NCBI GenBank assembly: GCA_001970955.1
Contig: MPUH01000321.1
Span: 1 to 64,000, forward strand
Length of the DNA: 64,000 nucleotides
Source: Stentor coeruleus
Taxonomy: Eukaryota > Ciliophora > Heterotrichea > Heterotrichida > Stentoridae
Direction: 5' to 3'
Below the pieces are notes generated by a model. That model worked only from the letters and a program-made list of their open reading frames with translations. It did not search any database and had not been told where the DNA came from. The position numbers were made by a program, and so were the translations under genes. How positions within the stretch are numbered: the stretch's first letter is position 1; each line of letters begins with the position of its first letter. Positions 18,901-28,733 of this stretch are shown in pieces.

Positions 18901-21737
18901 AAGAAGCTATAGAAAAAGCTCAAAAAGTTGCTGAGATACTAGAAAAAGCAAATAAACTCAAAGATCAATACGCAGAAACATACACAAAACTAAGCCAAGT
19001 AAGCGAAAACAACTCCCAACTCGAAGCTAAAATACAAAAATATGAAGAAAAAGAGCATGAAAAAAATGAAATACTTGAAAAACTTGGCAAAGTATCAATA
19101 GCTGCCTCAGAAGCTGGGGTATCTTTAAGCACATTAACAGAATTTAGTGATAATTATCAGAAATTAGCTGAAAAAAATGCGAAACTTGAAAGGAGGCTGA
19201 AAAGATCGGAAAAATCTTTAAAGAAAAATGAAGACAAAATTGCGGAGATAAGTTTGGAATTGGGGAAGAAAACTGAAATTGTTGGGAAATTAGAAAAAAA
19301 TCTTGGGGAAATTAAAGATAATGAGAAAAAACTTGAGGAAGAAAATTTGGAATTGAAAGAGCTTTTTGAGAATAGTGAGAGGGTATGCAAAGATTTGAAA
19401 AATGAGATTGCGTTGTTGGAGGAACAGATACAAAATGGTAAAACTAAGCATAAGAATGTAAATGCTGCGAATGAAAAAATCATACAGGATTTGCAGAATG
19501 AAAAGAAAGGGCTTCAGTCGATGATTTTTAGTAATTCGGCAATAATCCAATCCTTACACGAAAAAATTCTCGAAGAAGAAAACAAAATCAAACAACTCAC
19601 AGCCTATAAGTCTGAATCCTACAGTATAATATCTGAAAAACAAAAAAACATCAACACCCTACAAGCCAAACTCCAAGAAGAAATTGATGCTAAAGACGAA
19701 CTCCTCATATCGAAAAATTCTTTAGAAAATACATTAAAAACTAATGAAGACTATATAAAAGATCTAAACAACAGCTTAGAAAATGAGCGTCAAAGTAATG
19801 AAGAAAACATTCTCAAAAGACTTGAAGCAGAAAAGTTCAGTAAAATCCAAGAAGACCAAATCCAAGACCTGAAATCAAAGCTTGAAAATGAAGGAAAAAA
19901 ACATGCTGATTTGCTTAAAAAAATCAAAGAAGTTGAAGAAATCGCAGAAAAGTCCCAAGCTGGGTATAAAGAAATGTGGGGTCAAGTAAGAAAAACTGAT
20001 GAGTTAAAAGAAAGGGTAATGGAATTAGAAGAAATTATAAGAAAAATGAAAACCAACTACCACAATATTCTTAAAAACCTAGAAATAATCAATAATCAAG
20101 AACCTCAAGAAGATACTGAAGATATAGATGAAGTTGTAAGTAAAATTGAAAACTGTATAAAAACTTATTCAATATCAAATGCCCAATCATCTGAAGCTAA
20201 AGATCAGCTTTATGAAATTTCATCAATGTTTTCTATAAACACAAACGAACCTGGGTCTTTTGTAAACACTTTAAGCTTTGTAAAAAAAGAACTTGAAGAA
20301 ACTTCAAAGCAATTATCAGCAACTCAAGATTTGTTGCAAATGGAGAAAAAAAGAACTGAAATTCTGACAAAAGAAAGCGAAATTATTAGAGGTAAGCTTA
20401 TAAAAGTTCAACAAGAACATGCTAAAGAGCTTAAAGTATTACAAGAAACTATATCAAAACAAGATCAAAATTCATATTTATCAGCTGATATGAATGCGAA
20501 ATTAAATCTTTTAGAAGCTTCAACACAAGAACTTAATCAAAAACTTGACCAATACAAGAACTCATGTACAGATCTTACTATAGAAAATAATGGATTTAAA
20601 GATAAAATCAATGAATTGAATAGGTCTAAAGATAAAGTTGATAAGGAACTTTCAATAGCTAAAGAAGAAATTGAAGCATTAAAAGAAGAAAATAAAAGTA
20701 AAATGGAGATATTGAAAAATACTAATAAAAATATTTTGTCTACAAGGAATGAAATCAATATGTGGAAAAAATGCTTAGATGATAAAAATACGTTAATTCA
20801 AGATTTAAGAAATGAACTAAAAAACAAAGATGATGAAATGTCTAAACTTCTCATAGAGACCAAGCACAAGAATAAATCTTCTAAAGATCCAGAAAATGAT
20901 GAACAAGCTGAAGTAAAATATTTAAACCAAGTTTTACAAATGAAAGAAAAAGAGCTTAAAGACCTTAAAGAAAAAGGACAGGAGTATTATTTCCAAGCAG
21001 ATGAGGCATTAGAAAGTCAACGAAAAGAAATTGAAATTTTCACAAAACGCTGCACTTCATTACAAGGGGAGGTCAAAAGATTAAAAGAAGAACTAAAACT
21101 TAGTATGAAAGAAAGAGAAGTCATACTAGATGAGATGAAAAAACTTAAAAATGATGAATATAAAACCTATAGAGATAATGAAGATGCTAAAAAAATGCTA
21201 AATCAATTAAGAGAAGAGAAAACTAAGCTTCTTTTAGAACTATCTAAAGAAAATGAACAAGGATATGGGACTAGGAATCGTGCTCAAGAAAGGATGAGAC
21301 AAGAAAATCTACTTATGAGAACTCAAATTGATAAACTTAATCAAGAACTTCAAATCGCCCAAAGGCAAAGTGAAAGTTTTATAAACAGGTATAGAGAAAG
21401 TGGTGAAGGGAATTTAAGGGTAGAAATCGATAAACAAGCTGAAGAAATACAAAATCTTAATGAGAGCTTATCTAAAATCACTGCCTTTGTTTTTAGTTTA
21501 CCTCAAGTTAATATTAGCCCTGATGAAACTAGTATTGTAGAAAGTACGATTAAAGCGATTAAAAGCTTGTCGGAACAAAGTGTACAGAAAGATATACAGA
21601 ATAAGTTTTCTAAAGTCCCTGAAGAAAAACAAAGCTCGAATCCTCAGTTTAAAAGCCAACTTGCCCAGTATTATGCTTTGGTTAATAAAGCCCCAAAGTC
21701 CCCTGGAAACTATAGATATAAGAGCGCATTTAAGTAA
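15927..21737 (+). CDS. Kinesin-12 (KIF15-like) motor protein, 1936 aa
   Basis: ATP-driven microtubule motor. The motor domain is N-terminal (residues ~6-350): P-loop GQTGAGKT at 88-95, switch I NKESSRSHS at 212-220, switch II DLAGSE at 247-252, and the neck-proximal LSTLKFAQRAKMIKN. The following VNEDVSGTVNLLKYEIKKLK is characteristic of kinesin-12, and RGILPRCFEYLF fits the same family. Residues ~360-1850 are very long coiled coil with a break near 595-640, where SPTKSPDRSP offers possible proline-directed phosphorylation sites. The tail (~1880-1936) is disordered. Kinesin-12 motors work in spindle assembly and, in ciliates and algae, are also linked to basal bodies; the role here is inferred. 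At 1936 aa it is longer than human KIF15 (about 1390 aa), through the rod. Single exon, with no in-frame TGA, TAA or TAG across 1936 codons, which is the best evidence in the window for the standard code. Confidence 0.95.
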   Translation: MSDFKDNVRVALRIRPLNAKESNENATKCVSIVESKTILLDTKPEAKSFTYDFVAGEDISQDSIFEMVGKPITTSCIKGYNGTIFAYGQTGAGKTFTIQGAGYEEYSSSSKCNYHLRGILPRCFEYLFSSIADEVSKNNAQYLIKCSYLEIYQENINDLLDQNPRSLQLREDMKKGVYVEGLIEETVRNAMETYNLLNIGAQNRHVSSTSMNKESSRSHSVFTMIIESKSSIDGLVNFKTSRFHLIDLAGSERQKATDCAGERLKEAGMINKSLSALGNVINSLVDISEGKSRHVHYRDSKLTFLLKDSLGGNSKTFIIANISPAVSAFAETLSTLKFAQRAKMIKNTAVVNEDVSGTVNLLKYEIKKLKDELQNQKTNTEFTGTCPKCSLLSNRSIELYDLLDNTKELEFLIEKNTKIRVNSEKQLETVINDKEKQIKALKSALAKVESKANNDKMVLKFRDATIAKLQVGVECDETENLKKENLLLREQLENNPVAAQLFVENEKLKAQCENLKKECKWEAESCYGRLRDGQDYAERLSVLVKNSAIEKEKIMQMVDGMIKENDKLKSLLGKNESEIETKVKILENEKEALITRVRGLLKRSKSSSSLEEEENLLKSAERIEEFFRTSLSPTKSPDRSPEKLELPSQGEVEELQKQIEELNEKVMNSNNKIKKLEEELTQKNEENTFLKDKSESKDNTLNQALQEVENLTDSCEYLKSTIEKLQAEIKDKNDLLIVSENTTKRLETQISELLSSLNSADNTQECENLTKKIEELEKTKEKLSKKHANLAKNFSELENLYKIAKEQEAVEKENVRELYTKLGNTMEELEEFKDREQGIYEKIEIAEEEKLKIIEKMQRTEEKYKKFKQVSKELEKEKAQVEERVEVIKKEFDEKMMKNTQEIKDKENELKELIKVERGKSEENMKLNKENAQIKEKICELKEENDLKTKENNDKTKINENLFKELADTKEKHNKTLEENTKLNIKVENLEKEAIEKAQKVAEILEKANKLKDQYAETYTKLSQVSENNSQLEAKIQKYEEKEHEKNEILEKLGKVSIAASEAGVSLSTLTEFSDNYQKLAEKNAKLERRLKRSEKSLKKNEDKIAEISLELGKKTEIVGKLEKNLGEIKDNEKKLEEENLELKELFENSERVCKDLKNEIALLEEQIQNGKTKHKNVNAANEKIIQDLQNEKKGLQSMIFSNSAIIQSLHEKILEEENKIKQLTAYKSESYSIISEKQKNINTLQAKLQEEIDAKDELLISKNSLENTLKTNEDYIKDLNNSLENERQSNEENILKRLEAEKFSKIQEDQIQDLKSKLENEGKKHADLLKKIKEVEEIAEKSQAGYKEMWGQVRKTDELKERVMELEEIIRKMKTNYHNILKNLEIINNQEPQEDTEDIDEVVSKIENCIKTYSISNAQSSEAKDQLYEISSMFSINTNEPGSFVNTLSFVKKELEETSKQLSATQDLLQMEKKRTEILTKESEIIRGKLIKVQQEHAKELKVLQETISKQDQNSYLSADMNAKLNLLEASTQELNQKLDQYKNSCTDLTIENNGFKDKINELNRSKDKVDKELSIAKEEIEALKEENKSKMEILKNTNKNILSTRNEINMWKKCLDDKNTLIQDLRNELKNKDDEMSKLLIETKHKNKSSKDPENDEQAEVKYLNQVLQMKEKELKDLKEKGQEYYFQADEALESQRKEIEIFTKRCTSLQGEVKRLKEELKLSMKEREVILDEMKKLKNDEYKTYRDNEDAKKMLNQLREEKTKLLLELSKENEQGYGTRNRAQERMRQENLLMRTQIDKLNQELQIAQRQSESFINRYRESGEGNLRVEIDKQAEEIQNLNESLSKITAFVFSLPQVNISPDETSIVESTIKAIKSLSEQSVQKDIQNKFSKVPEEKQSSNPQFKSQLAQYYALVNKAPKSPGNYRYKSAFK

Positions 21738-21961
21738 TTAAGATAAATTTTATTGAAAATTTGAGATGGTAGCATATGATTTTTATAGTATCATATACTA
21801 TATTCAAATAATAATTTGCATATTCGTTTATATTTATAATATTTCCTTTAATAATAGTTCATAATATAAACCAACATGAATTGTTATAAAACTCATTTCA
21901 TATAATATCATCTAAAACACTAATAGCATACAAAATTATCTGCGTATTCTAAATTTCTAAA

Positions 21962-24900
21962 CTAAAAGTTATTCGGATTTAAATCATTTTCAATTGCAGT
22001 TTTAATCTCATTCTTATCCGTTTCATAAGCATCCAAAAGTTCTTGTACCTTATCTTCAAGTGTAGCAATTTTCCCTTCAACCGTCTCATCTTCTATACTC
22101 AAATAGCTTTCTTCACATAAAATCTTGACAAAGAACATTTCATTTAAATTCCTTCTCCAACCCATAATTCCTTCAACTTCTAATATCATCTCAGCTAATT
22201 GCCTAGCATCAGCAACAACTTCTCCTTCTTTAACTCTTCCATATGTATCACCCATGATTGAAATAAGAAGATTAAGCATAATAACAGGATTTATAATACT
22301 GACAATAATAAACATAATAGTCCCAATAACTCCTGTAGCTTCTCCACTACCAAGATCTCCTAAATTCATTTTGAATGAGTTTAAGAAATAAGTAAGCATA
22401 TCTCCTTCACGATCCATAGACTGATATATAAGGGCAAATGCTATGGTTGAATAGAAAAGTATTATAAAAAAAGCTGAAATATCGGCTGTTGCGGCCATAA
22501 TAAGTTTGATAAGATATCGAGTTTTTCTAATTATTCTGAAATATGAAATCCCACGTAACCAAGAAAATAAAACTAAAAGGACGAGGAGGAAATCTTTAAG
22601 ATAAGCTGAACCAGCCCATATTTCAACACTATAAACAATAAGTAATACAGCACGAATAACATCGATATAATTCCAAACATCTTCAAAATATTCCCATCCA
22701 TCATAATACATTTGAAAAGCTTCATTAATAAAAAGTATAGCGCTTACAGCAAATGGCCAGACGAGAAAGTCTCCAGTTTCATATAAAGTTGAATATAAAG
22801 ATAATAATATCAGGTAAGTGAAATATAATAAACCTTGAAAAATCAGAAACTTACGCACAACATGCCATTTACTTCTGAGAATCATTTGAATCATTTGTGT
22901 TGAGTAGATTTTTTCATTAGGACATGCGATTATACTTTCTAATAAATCAGTACTATCTTGTGAACCAACTTTAAGACTAACTCTGAATAAACTTTTAGCA
23001 AAGACAACTGCGGTACCTTCTTGTGAAAAAATAGCATCTGGGAAATCGGAATGATGGACAACTGGGCTTTCTGAATTCACTTCTAATGGAAGGATAATGC
23101 TTTCATCAAGGAATTTGGGTAAATTTGAGTCTAGGCATTTTCTTAAACAAATTTGATAGATTTTGTGTAGGTTTTCATATCCTACAGTATTTAGACTTAT
23201 AAGAGAATTACCAAAATAATAAAAAGCATACTCGTCACCGGAATCTAAACGGGCTTTTGATGCTTTGTAAATAGAGTCTACACAGTCCATAAAACGCTTT
23301 TTTAAGGCAATTTCTAAAGGTGTATGGCCAGTTCTTGATGGGTAAAAAGGGGAACAAGAAGTAACGGCTGCGCTTAACATAGCCGGCTGATTAAAATTAG
23401 CATATAAATGCACAGCATTAATATGAAAAGGCTCAATAATCCAACTGTCATACTGTGGGTCATGTTTAGCTTTAGACTGCATAACATTGTTTAAATATTC
23501 AATATAGTCATAAGTTTTCTCCAAATCCCCATATATCGATAGTTTTTTACATTTCATAGGGTTTGTGAATATTGTGCTACTATCGCCGCTTGTTGTAATT
23601 ACTAAACTCTCATCTACTGATAAGGCAAAAGTATTGACTTTGTGTTTGAAATTAATGCTGTTTATAAGCTGGAAGTTGTTCATATCTTTAAAATGTAGAG
23701 CTTCTGGTGAATGATAGATAAAATATTTGTAGTCTTCTGTAAAATGGATTTTTGAAGATGTGAAATTTGGGATTTCAGTAACTTTGTGCATACACCTTGT
23801 TGTAAGTATAGCTAAACTATTTCCTTCACATATAAAAAGATGCTCATTATCAAGTGAGACTTGAATAAATCGAATAGAATCTGAAGCTTGATAGCTCCCG
23901 ATTTCCTCTTTTTTGTTTAAATCATAGAACTTTATTATATTTTCTGAATCTGCAGAGTATAAACGTGTATTGTCATAAGTTACTCCAAGGCATAAAACAT
24001 CAAGTTTATGACTACGGAAAGTGTGTAATTTTGTCATATCAGGAATATTGAAAATACATACACGAACTTTTTGGCCTATAGCAACTTGTTTTTCAAAGTT
24101 ATACAACAAAGCACAAAACATTTCATCAATATCAATAACTACACTTCTTATTTGGTTACCTGTTGCAAGGTCCCAGACCAAATATTTTCTTATGCATTCA
24201 GAGTTGTCATTGGCAAAAACATGAAGGTGACTAGATGTGCCAAGTGAATACGAAACCACTTCAATCCCATCCAAGCTAATATTCTGAACGTTTTTTCCAG
24301 TTCCTAAATCATAAGCCATAATTGAATTATTTGTACGTCCATACACAATAGCATTTGATGTATCTAATCTAGAGAAAATTTCTTCATGTTCGAATTTAAC
24401 CTGGCTGTCGAATTCTGGAATCCACCAAGAAGAGACTTTACAATCATCGCTAATCGAGAAAATCCTATGTTGGCTTTTGTCAATAAGAGCATATTTAACC
24501 CAATTTTTATGTCCTGTCAAAGTAATTTCTTTTCTGTTTTGCTTCAAATCCCAAACTTTTATCGTATGGTCAAGTCCTGCTGATACAATAAAAGACTCAT
24601 CCATAGCCATATCCAAATACCTAACTCTCTTTGTATGTCCTCTAAAAATCTTAATTCTTTCCCAAGTGCCAAACGTCCACACATGGATTTCATGAGCCTC
24701 ATCTCCACCAATAACAAAATTTTTCATAGCTGAAATTTTAACTGCCCAAACCAAATCACTAGGTTCAGTTAAATGGGCAATAACCGATGCCTGATCTAGA
24801 TTATAAATCTTAACCGTATTATCACCAGATCCTGAAGCAATATAAGTACCATCTAAACTTAAATCCACACAATAGACTGTTCTATCATGTGAATATAATA

Positions 24901-25459
24901 CTTTACTTCTATCTGAACCATTAGGTAATGTTAAATCCCATTCTCTTACTGTTGTATCATCACTACCTGTATACATAAATTTTTCATCTGATCGAACTTT
25001 GATGAAATTGATCTCGTCAGTATGTCCTTTAAACTCATCTACACAGTTTAAGGTTTTATATTCGAATTTCTTTACTGTTCCTGATGCTCCTGCTGATAAG
25101 ATATAATTATCGTTATCTATAAGAGCTAAGGTCCAGATACTACCTTGGCCTAAATCTTTGTCAACTATAACTTGTTTAGTTTCTCGATCAGCGATACCGA
25201 TTCTGCCTTCACGGCTTCCGAAAACATAATACCTCTCATCTTTGGACATTACTAGTGATGAACCTTTGAAAGGAGTGTCTATCATTTGTGGACGCAAGTC
25301 ACGTAAATATCCTGTTGCTTTATTGAAGTCATCTTTTACACCCAAGCTTATGTCAAGGCTTACCATCGATTTGAAAAGCTGGGTTGATGAAGTACGAAGG
25401 GATGTCAAATCGCTAGAATCACCTTTAACAAGTGGGGATTTAAGATTACTTTCAACCAT
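21962..25459 (-). CDS. WD40 double-propeller fused to TRP-like cation channel, 1165 aa
   Basis: The N-terminal ~55-640 contains about 13-14 WD40 repeats (e.g. GHTDEINFIKV..MYTGSDDTTVREWDL; GHTKRVRYLDM..IVSAGLDHTIKVWDL; GHKNWV), enough for two seven-blade propellers. Residues ~690-740 hold an ankyrin-like stretch (GHTPLEIALKKRF). Six hydrophobic helices lie at ~850-1070: FLIFQGLLYFTYLILLSLYS, VWPFAVSAILFINEAF, YIDVIRAVLLIVYSVEI, FLLVLLVLFSWL, FFIILFYSTIAFALIY, then a pore-like re-entrant loop NSFKMNLGDLGSG and the last helix IMFIIVSIINPVIMLNLLISIMG. The S6 LLISIMGDTY motif and the pore arrangement match TRP/polycystin-type Ion_trans channels. The C-terminus has a short coiled coil (TLEDKVQELLDAYETDK), which could aid tetramer assembly. 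The N-terminal propellers probably dock regulators or scaffolds. Membrane location (cell or ciliary) is not determined. Confidence 0.92.
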   Translation of the reverse strand: MVESNLKSPLVKGDSSDLTSLRTSSTQLFKSMVSLDISLGVKDDFNKATGYLRDLRPQMIDTPFKGSSLVMSKDERYYVFGSREGRIGIADRETKQVIVDKDLGQGSIWTLALIDNDNYILSAGASGTVKKFEYKTLNCVDEFKGHTDEINFIKVRSDEKFMYTGSDDTTVREWDLTLPNGSDRSKVLYSHDRTVYCVDLSLDGTYIASGSGDNTVKIYNLDQASVIAHLTEPSDLVWAVKISAMKNFVIGGDEAHEIHVWTFGTWERIKIFRGHTKRVRYLDMAMDESFIVSAGLDHTIKVWDLKQNRKEITLTGHKNWVKYALIDKSQHRIFSISDDCKVSSWWIPEFDSQVKFEHEEIFSRLDTSNAIVYGRTNNSIMAYDLGTGKNVQNISLDGIEVVSYSLGTSSHLHVFANDNSECIRKYLVWDLATGNQIRSVVIDIDEMFCALLYNFEKQVAIGQKVRVCIFNIPDMTKLHTFRSHKLDVLCLGVTYDNTRLYSADSENIIKFYDLNKKEEIGSYQASDSIRFIQVSLDNEHLFICEGNSLAILTTRCMHKVTEIPNFTSSKIHFTEDYKYFIYHSPEALHFKDMNNFQLINSINFKHKVNTFALSVDESLVITTSGDSSTIFTNPMKCKKLSIYGDLEKTYDYIEYLNNVMQSKAKHDPQYDSWIIEPFHINAVHLYANFNQPAMLSAAVTSCSPFYPSRTGHTPLEIALKKRFMDCVDSIYKASKARLDSGDEYAFYYFGNSLISLNTVGYENLHKIYQICLRKCLDSNLPKFLDESIILPLEVNSESPVVHHSDFPDAIFSQEGTAVVFAKSLFRVSLKVGSQDSTDLLESIIACPNEKIYSTQMIQMILRSKWHVVRKFLIFQGLLYFTYLILLSLYSTLYETGDFLVWPFAVSAILFINEAFQMYYDGWEYFEDVWNYIDVIRAVLLIVYSVEIWAGSAYLKDFLLVLLVLFSWLRGISYFRIIRKTRYLIKLIMAATADISAFFIILFYSTIAFALIYQSMDREGDMLTYFLNSFKMNLGDLGSGEATGVIGTIMFIIVSIINPVIMLNLLISIMGDTYGRVKEGEVVADARQLAEMILEVEGIMGWRRNLNEMFFVKILCEESYLSIEDETVEGKIATLEDKVQELLDAYETDKNEIKTAIENDLNPNNF

Positions 25460-27319
25460 TTATTATTCTTAGAGCAGATCCTATCAGAATTGAATATTGT
25501 AACTAAAAGAGATAAAGTTTTGATTAGATTGTGGAGATTTTAGTTTAGGAAAATATTTGGGAAGTATGGAGGTGGGATTTAGCTTTGATTATAAGGATTT
25601 TAATCTAAATGTAGAGTTTTTATAACAGAATTTTATGTTGAAACTTGATTTTCGTTTTTTTCTTCTAGTTTTAGATAATTTTGATGATAAAATCGAAGAT
25701 TTTATATTTGATGATTTTGCTATGATGTTATTTGTATGATCTTTTATAAAATGTGAGAAAATAATGCTAATATAAGCAAAAAAATAGTTTTGTGACTATT
25801 TTTGGTTGTTTTATATAAGATTGTGAATATGATATAGATAATTAGGATATTATGTTTGCAGTTTTAGAGTTTCGAGAATTTGAGGGAAGATTTTTGTATT
25901 AAGATGGTGGTTAAATATTATATGGAGACTACATGAAGATAATTATGTGATTTCAAAGTGATTTAATAAAGATATTTATAGTTATCATAATCTTTTACCA
26001 TATCCTTATGGTGTCTATAAGCAAGTATGATATCATCCTGCTTTATTAATTTGATTAATTTCTACAAGTAGTTAATAGTCATTAGCTTCTTATTAACTCC
26101 TTCAGCCGGCTAATCACAATCAACAGTTTTCTTCAAAGACTGGTGAAACTACTTGATTTCTCTAAAGTCCTTTGACATTTCAGATTACTAGTCTTAAAGG
26201 CTTTTTAGGATTTTATTTCCTGCATTTGATTACCTTAAATAAACCTCTAATCAAATCTTTACCTTAATAAAAAAACTTGCGATTTACAACAAAACTAAAC
26301 TTTCTTGTCTTAGATGAGACTTATACAACCAAAAAATCTTGGGATAGGGTTATTATGATATTTCTTAAAAGGCTATTACTGGACAAAGACATAGAAACAT
26401 AGTAATTTTCATATGATCTTATGAGGAAAATATGAATATTTAATTCAATCTAGATAAGCATTTTTCATATAGTTTAATAGTATAAAGGAAGAATAAGTTT
26501 AGATTGCAGCATAAAATATGCTTATAGGCATAACTTTCCTAAAAAAATATTTTATTTAATCGATTAACATCTATTGCACTTTTTTTTCATTTTCAAAGTT
26601 CTAGAATTGCTACCCTAAAAATAAAACATTATCTAATACTCTAAAGAATAAAAAATATGATATTTGTATTATATAATCTAAAATCCTCCCTAATATTCCT
26701 CAATACAAAATCTAAAAACCCATCATCAATAAAACCAACCAAACCCTAAACTTGTATTTCCTAAAACCAATAATTTCACTCCCAATATCTACAAATTTCC
26801 CTTCCTATCTTAAAAAAATTTTTAACGCTCATAACTATAGTAAACATTACTAAAATAACTAACAAAAAAAATTTGCTTAAAAACAATCAAATAAAAATAA
26901 CTTTTTTTTTAAGGCATAAAAGATTAATATAAAATAAAATACATTTCAATATAATACATTATATATATTATCTATTATTTATAAAAAAAAAGTTACTATA
27001 TTTTCTTGATATCTTTGATAAAATATATACAATTCTTATATAGTATATTACAATTAATATTAATACTTATATAGAAATCCTAAGTACAAATTTAATTATT
27101 TTCCCGATTTATTTAGTATAATCTAGCAAAATCTTATTTTTTCTTCCTAACACCCTAATATCTTTACCTTTCACCCAAATCTTCAAATGTATTTTTTTCT
27201 TCAAGTATGACCTTAATACACTAAAACTTCCGGCAAAACTATCTACAAAACCTTCATACTTTCAAACCTATTCTAATCCCATATCCAAAACCTTTAACAT
27301 CAAAGCCCATTATAATTAA
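25460..27319. other. Spacer between divergent genes with a coding-like stretch
   Basis: 1.86 kb between the channel gene (minus) and the 151-aa gene (plus). The left ~500 nt are G/T-rich and the right ~750 nt C/A-rich. The middle (about 25963-26392) has raised GC and a coding-like frame on the minus strand, listed separately. The rest shows only AT-rich low-complexity sequence. Confidence 0.5.
25963..26392 (-). other. Coding-like minus-strand frame with in-frame TAA/TAG codons
   Basis: From an ATG at 26392 one frame runs about 138 codons to a TAA at 25963 if TAA and TAG are read through and one 16-nt segment with intron ends (GTAAAGATTTGATTAG, 26247-26262) is removed. That segment holds the only TGA in the frame. 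The C-terminal half looks like protein (DFREIK-x-FHQSLKKTVDCD, PAEGVNKKLMTINYL). My count of G by codon position over its last 66 codons is about 17/4/18, a coding-type periodicity. About nine in-frame TAA/TAG codons make it untranslatable under the standard code used elsewhere. It may be a decayed gene, DNA from a UAR=Gln organism, or chance. Confidence 0.25.
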
Positions 27320-27775
27320 ATGGAAAACGATATAGAAAGACCAAAACTCCCATTAATTGTTATCAGTTCAGTGCTTACCGATTCCAAAGATGTGACAAAC
27401 AAAAGCGTTCTTTCCGACCCAATAAAAGAAGAAGACCAAGAAAAATTTCTCGTCCAAGAACTTATAAAGGAATTAAACTTAGAACAAAGTATTGGTGAGA
27501 ATATCGATCCGTTAGTTCATGACCCAATGTTTCCAGAAGGTGAATGTCCTCATTGCAAGCTTATAAAAAAAGTAGTAAGTCTGCAAAATGAAATAACAAA
27601 AATGAACTCAGATATCAATTGCACGCATGAAATTTTGAATATGAAAAAGGTTCAGAATGCTGAATTGAAAAGTACTATAAAAAGGTTGGAGAGCAGTTTA
27701 ACGAAAAATGATGGAACTATATTAGAGCAAAAAGAAAGCAGTTGTTCATGTGGTAGTAGGTGCAGTATATATTAA
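27320..27775 (+). CDS. Unknown 151-aa protein with Cys motifs and coiled coil
   Basis: Complete small frame with a long C-rich 5' flank. The N-terminal ~70 residues are acidic and disordered. A CPHC motif (GECPHCKLIKKV, near residue 75) precedes a coiled coil at ~85-130 (LQNEITKMNSDIN, LKSTIKRLESSL), and the C-terminus ends in a second Cys cluster (SSCSCGSRCSIY). The pairing of a C-P-x-C turn with a short coiled coil resembles the small Cys motif (ISCLNCLR) before the coiled coil of the 599-aa protein at 10714, but no family is identified. No membrane segment. Function unknown. Confidence 0.65.
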   Translation: MENDIERPKLPLIVISSVLTDSKDVTNKSVLSDPIKEEDQEKFLVQELIKELNLEQSIGENIDPLVHDPMFPEGECPHCKLIKKVVSLQNEITKMNSDINCTHEILNMKKVQNAELKSTIKRLESSLTKNDGTILEQKESSCSCGSRCSIY

Positions 27776-28733
27776 AATACTGTAATTCGATAATATTAAT
27801 TGAAATAAGTGATTTTTTTGTAGGGTGTAGATGATATAGAAAGGATAGGAATATAAGTTTTTTAGAGAAAGAGTATCAGTGAATATAGATTTTATTATGA
27901 GAAATTTTTTAAGATCTTTTAGGCTTTGATTTTTTTAAAAATCATGGGAAATTTTTTATAAGGGAAAATTTGTGGAGAGAAAATTTTGGTTTGTTAAGTG
28001 GGTGTTGGAAAGATGAGATTTTTTATTTTTATCCAGAAATTTATGGGGAAATCGGTGGCGTTTGAATTAAAAAGTTGTTGGGATTTTGAAGTTCATGGAA
28101 GGGAGGATGATTTTTGGTTTTGGCTATAGGATGGGTTTTAGGTTAGATTTTAGGATGGTTTTGATAATAGGACGATTTATGATGAGAAATCATGTTTGAG
28201 AGAAAAGTAAATTGGAATTTTAGAATTTGTAATGTTTTGTTAAAAAATGATACATGATTTGGTATTTTATATGCCAACTGCTGAATTCCTATTTGAGAAT
28301 AAGTTGCTGCTGTATTTATTTTATATAATTGCATAAATTATTCCTTTATAACACAATTTATCACAACTTTTTCAACGCTAATCATACAATCATCTCTTAT
28401 AAATACTTCAATTATTATAAAAAATCTTAAATTCAATTCGCATAACCTAATAATCTTCGAAAATTATAAACAATTATTCCAAAAGCATTAATCCTATATC
28501 TTAACTAAAATCATCTTCAAAAACTTATATTATCCTTCTTATTACATACAAAACCTTTTTTATAAATCAAATTTTTACCTCTTATCATATAATTAAAACT
28601 TCATAACAAATATAATAAAACCAAAAACTTCTTATCTTGAATAATTTTCTCAATCTAAAATCTAAAATCCTTATACAAACACATTTTTAACCTTCAAAAA
28701 CTTATATTCTAATAACAAATTTCATATAAAATT
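27776..28733. other. Spacer between tandem plus-strand genes
   Basis: About 960 nt. G/T-rich from 27780 to ~28300, then C/A-rich to the next start, the same polarity as other spacers. No gene or repeat was identified. Confidence 0.6.

Noticed and set aside
18626-19550. Several long minus-strand frames inside the kinesin gene
   Set aside because: Antisense readings of Glu/Lys-rich coiled coil give Ser/Phe/Leu-rich open frames; not genes.
28143-28334. 63-codon minus-strand frame
   Set aside because: Sits in a G/T-rich flank where G-poor minus frames stay open by chance; no coding-like features.
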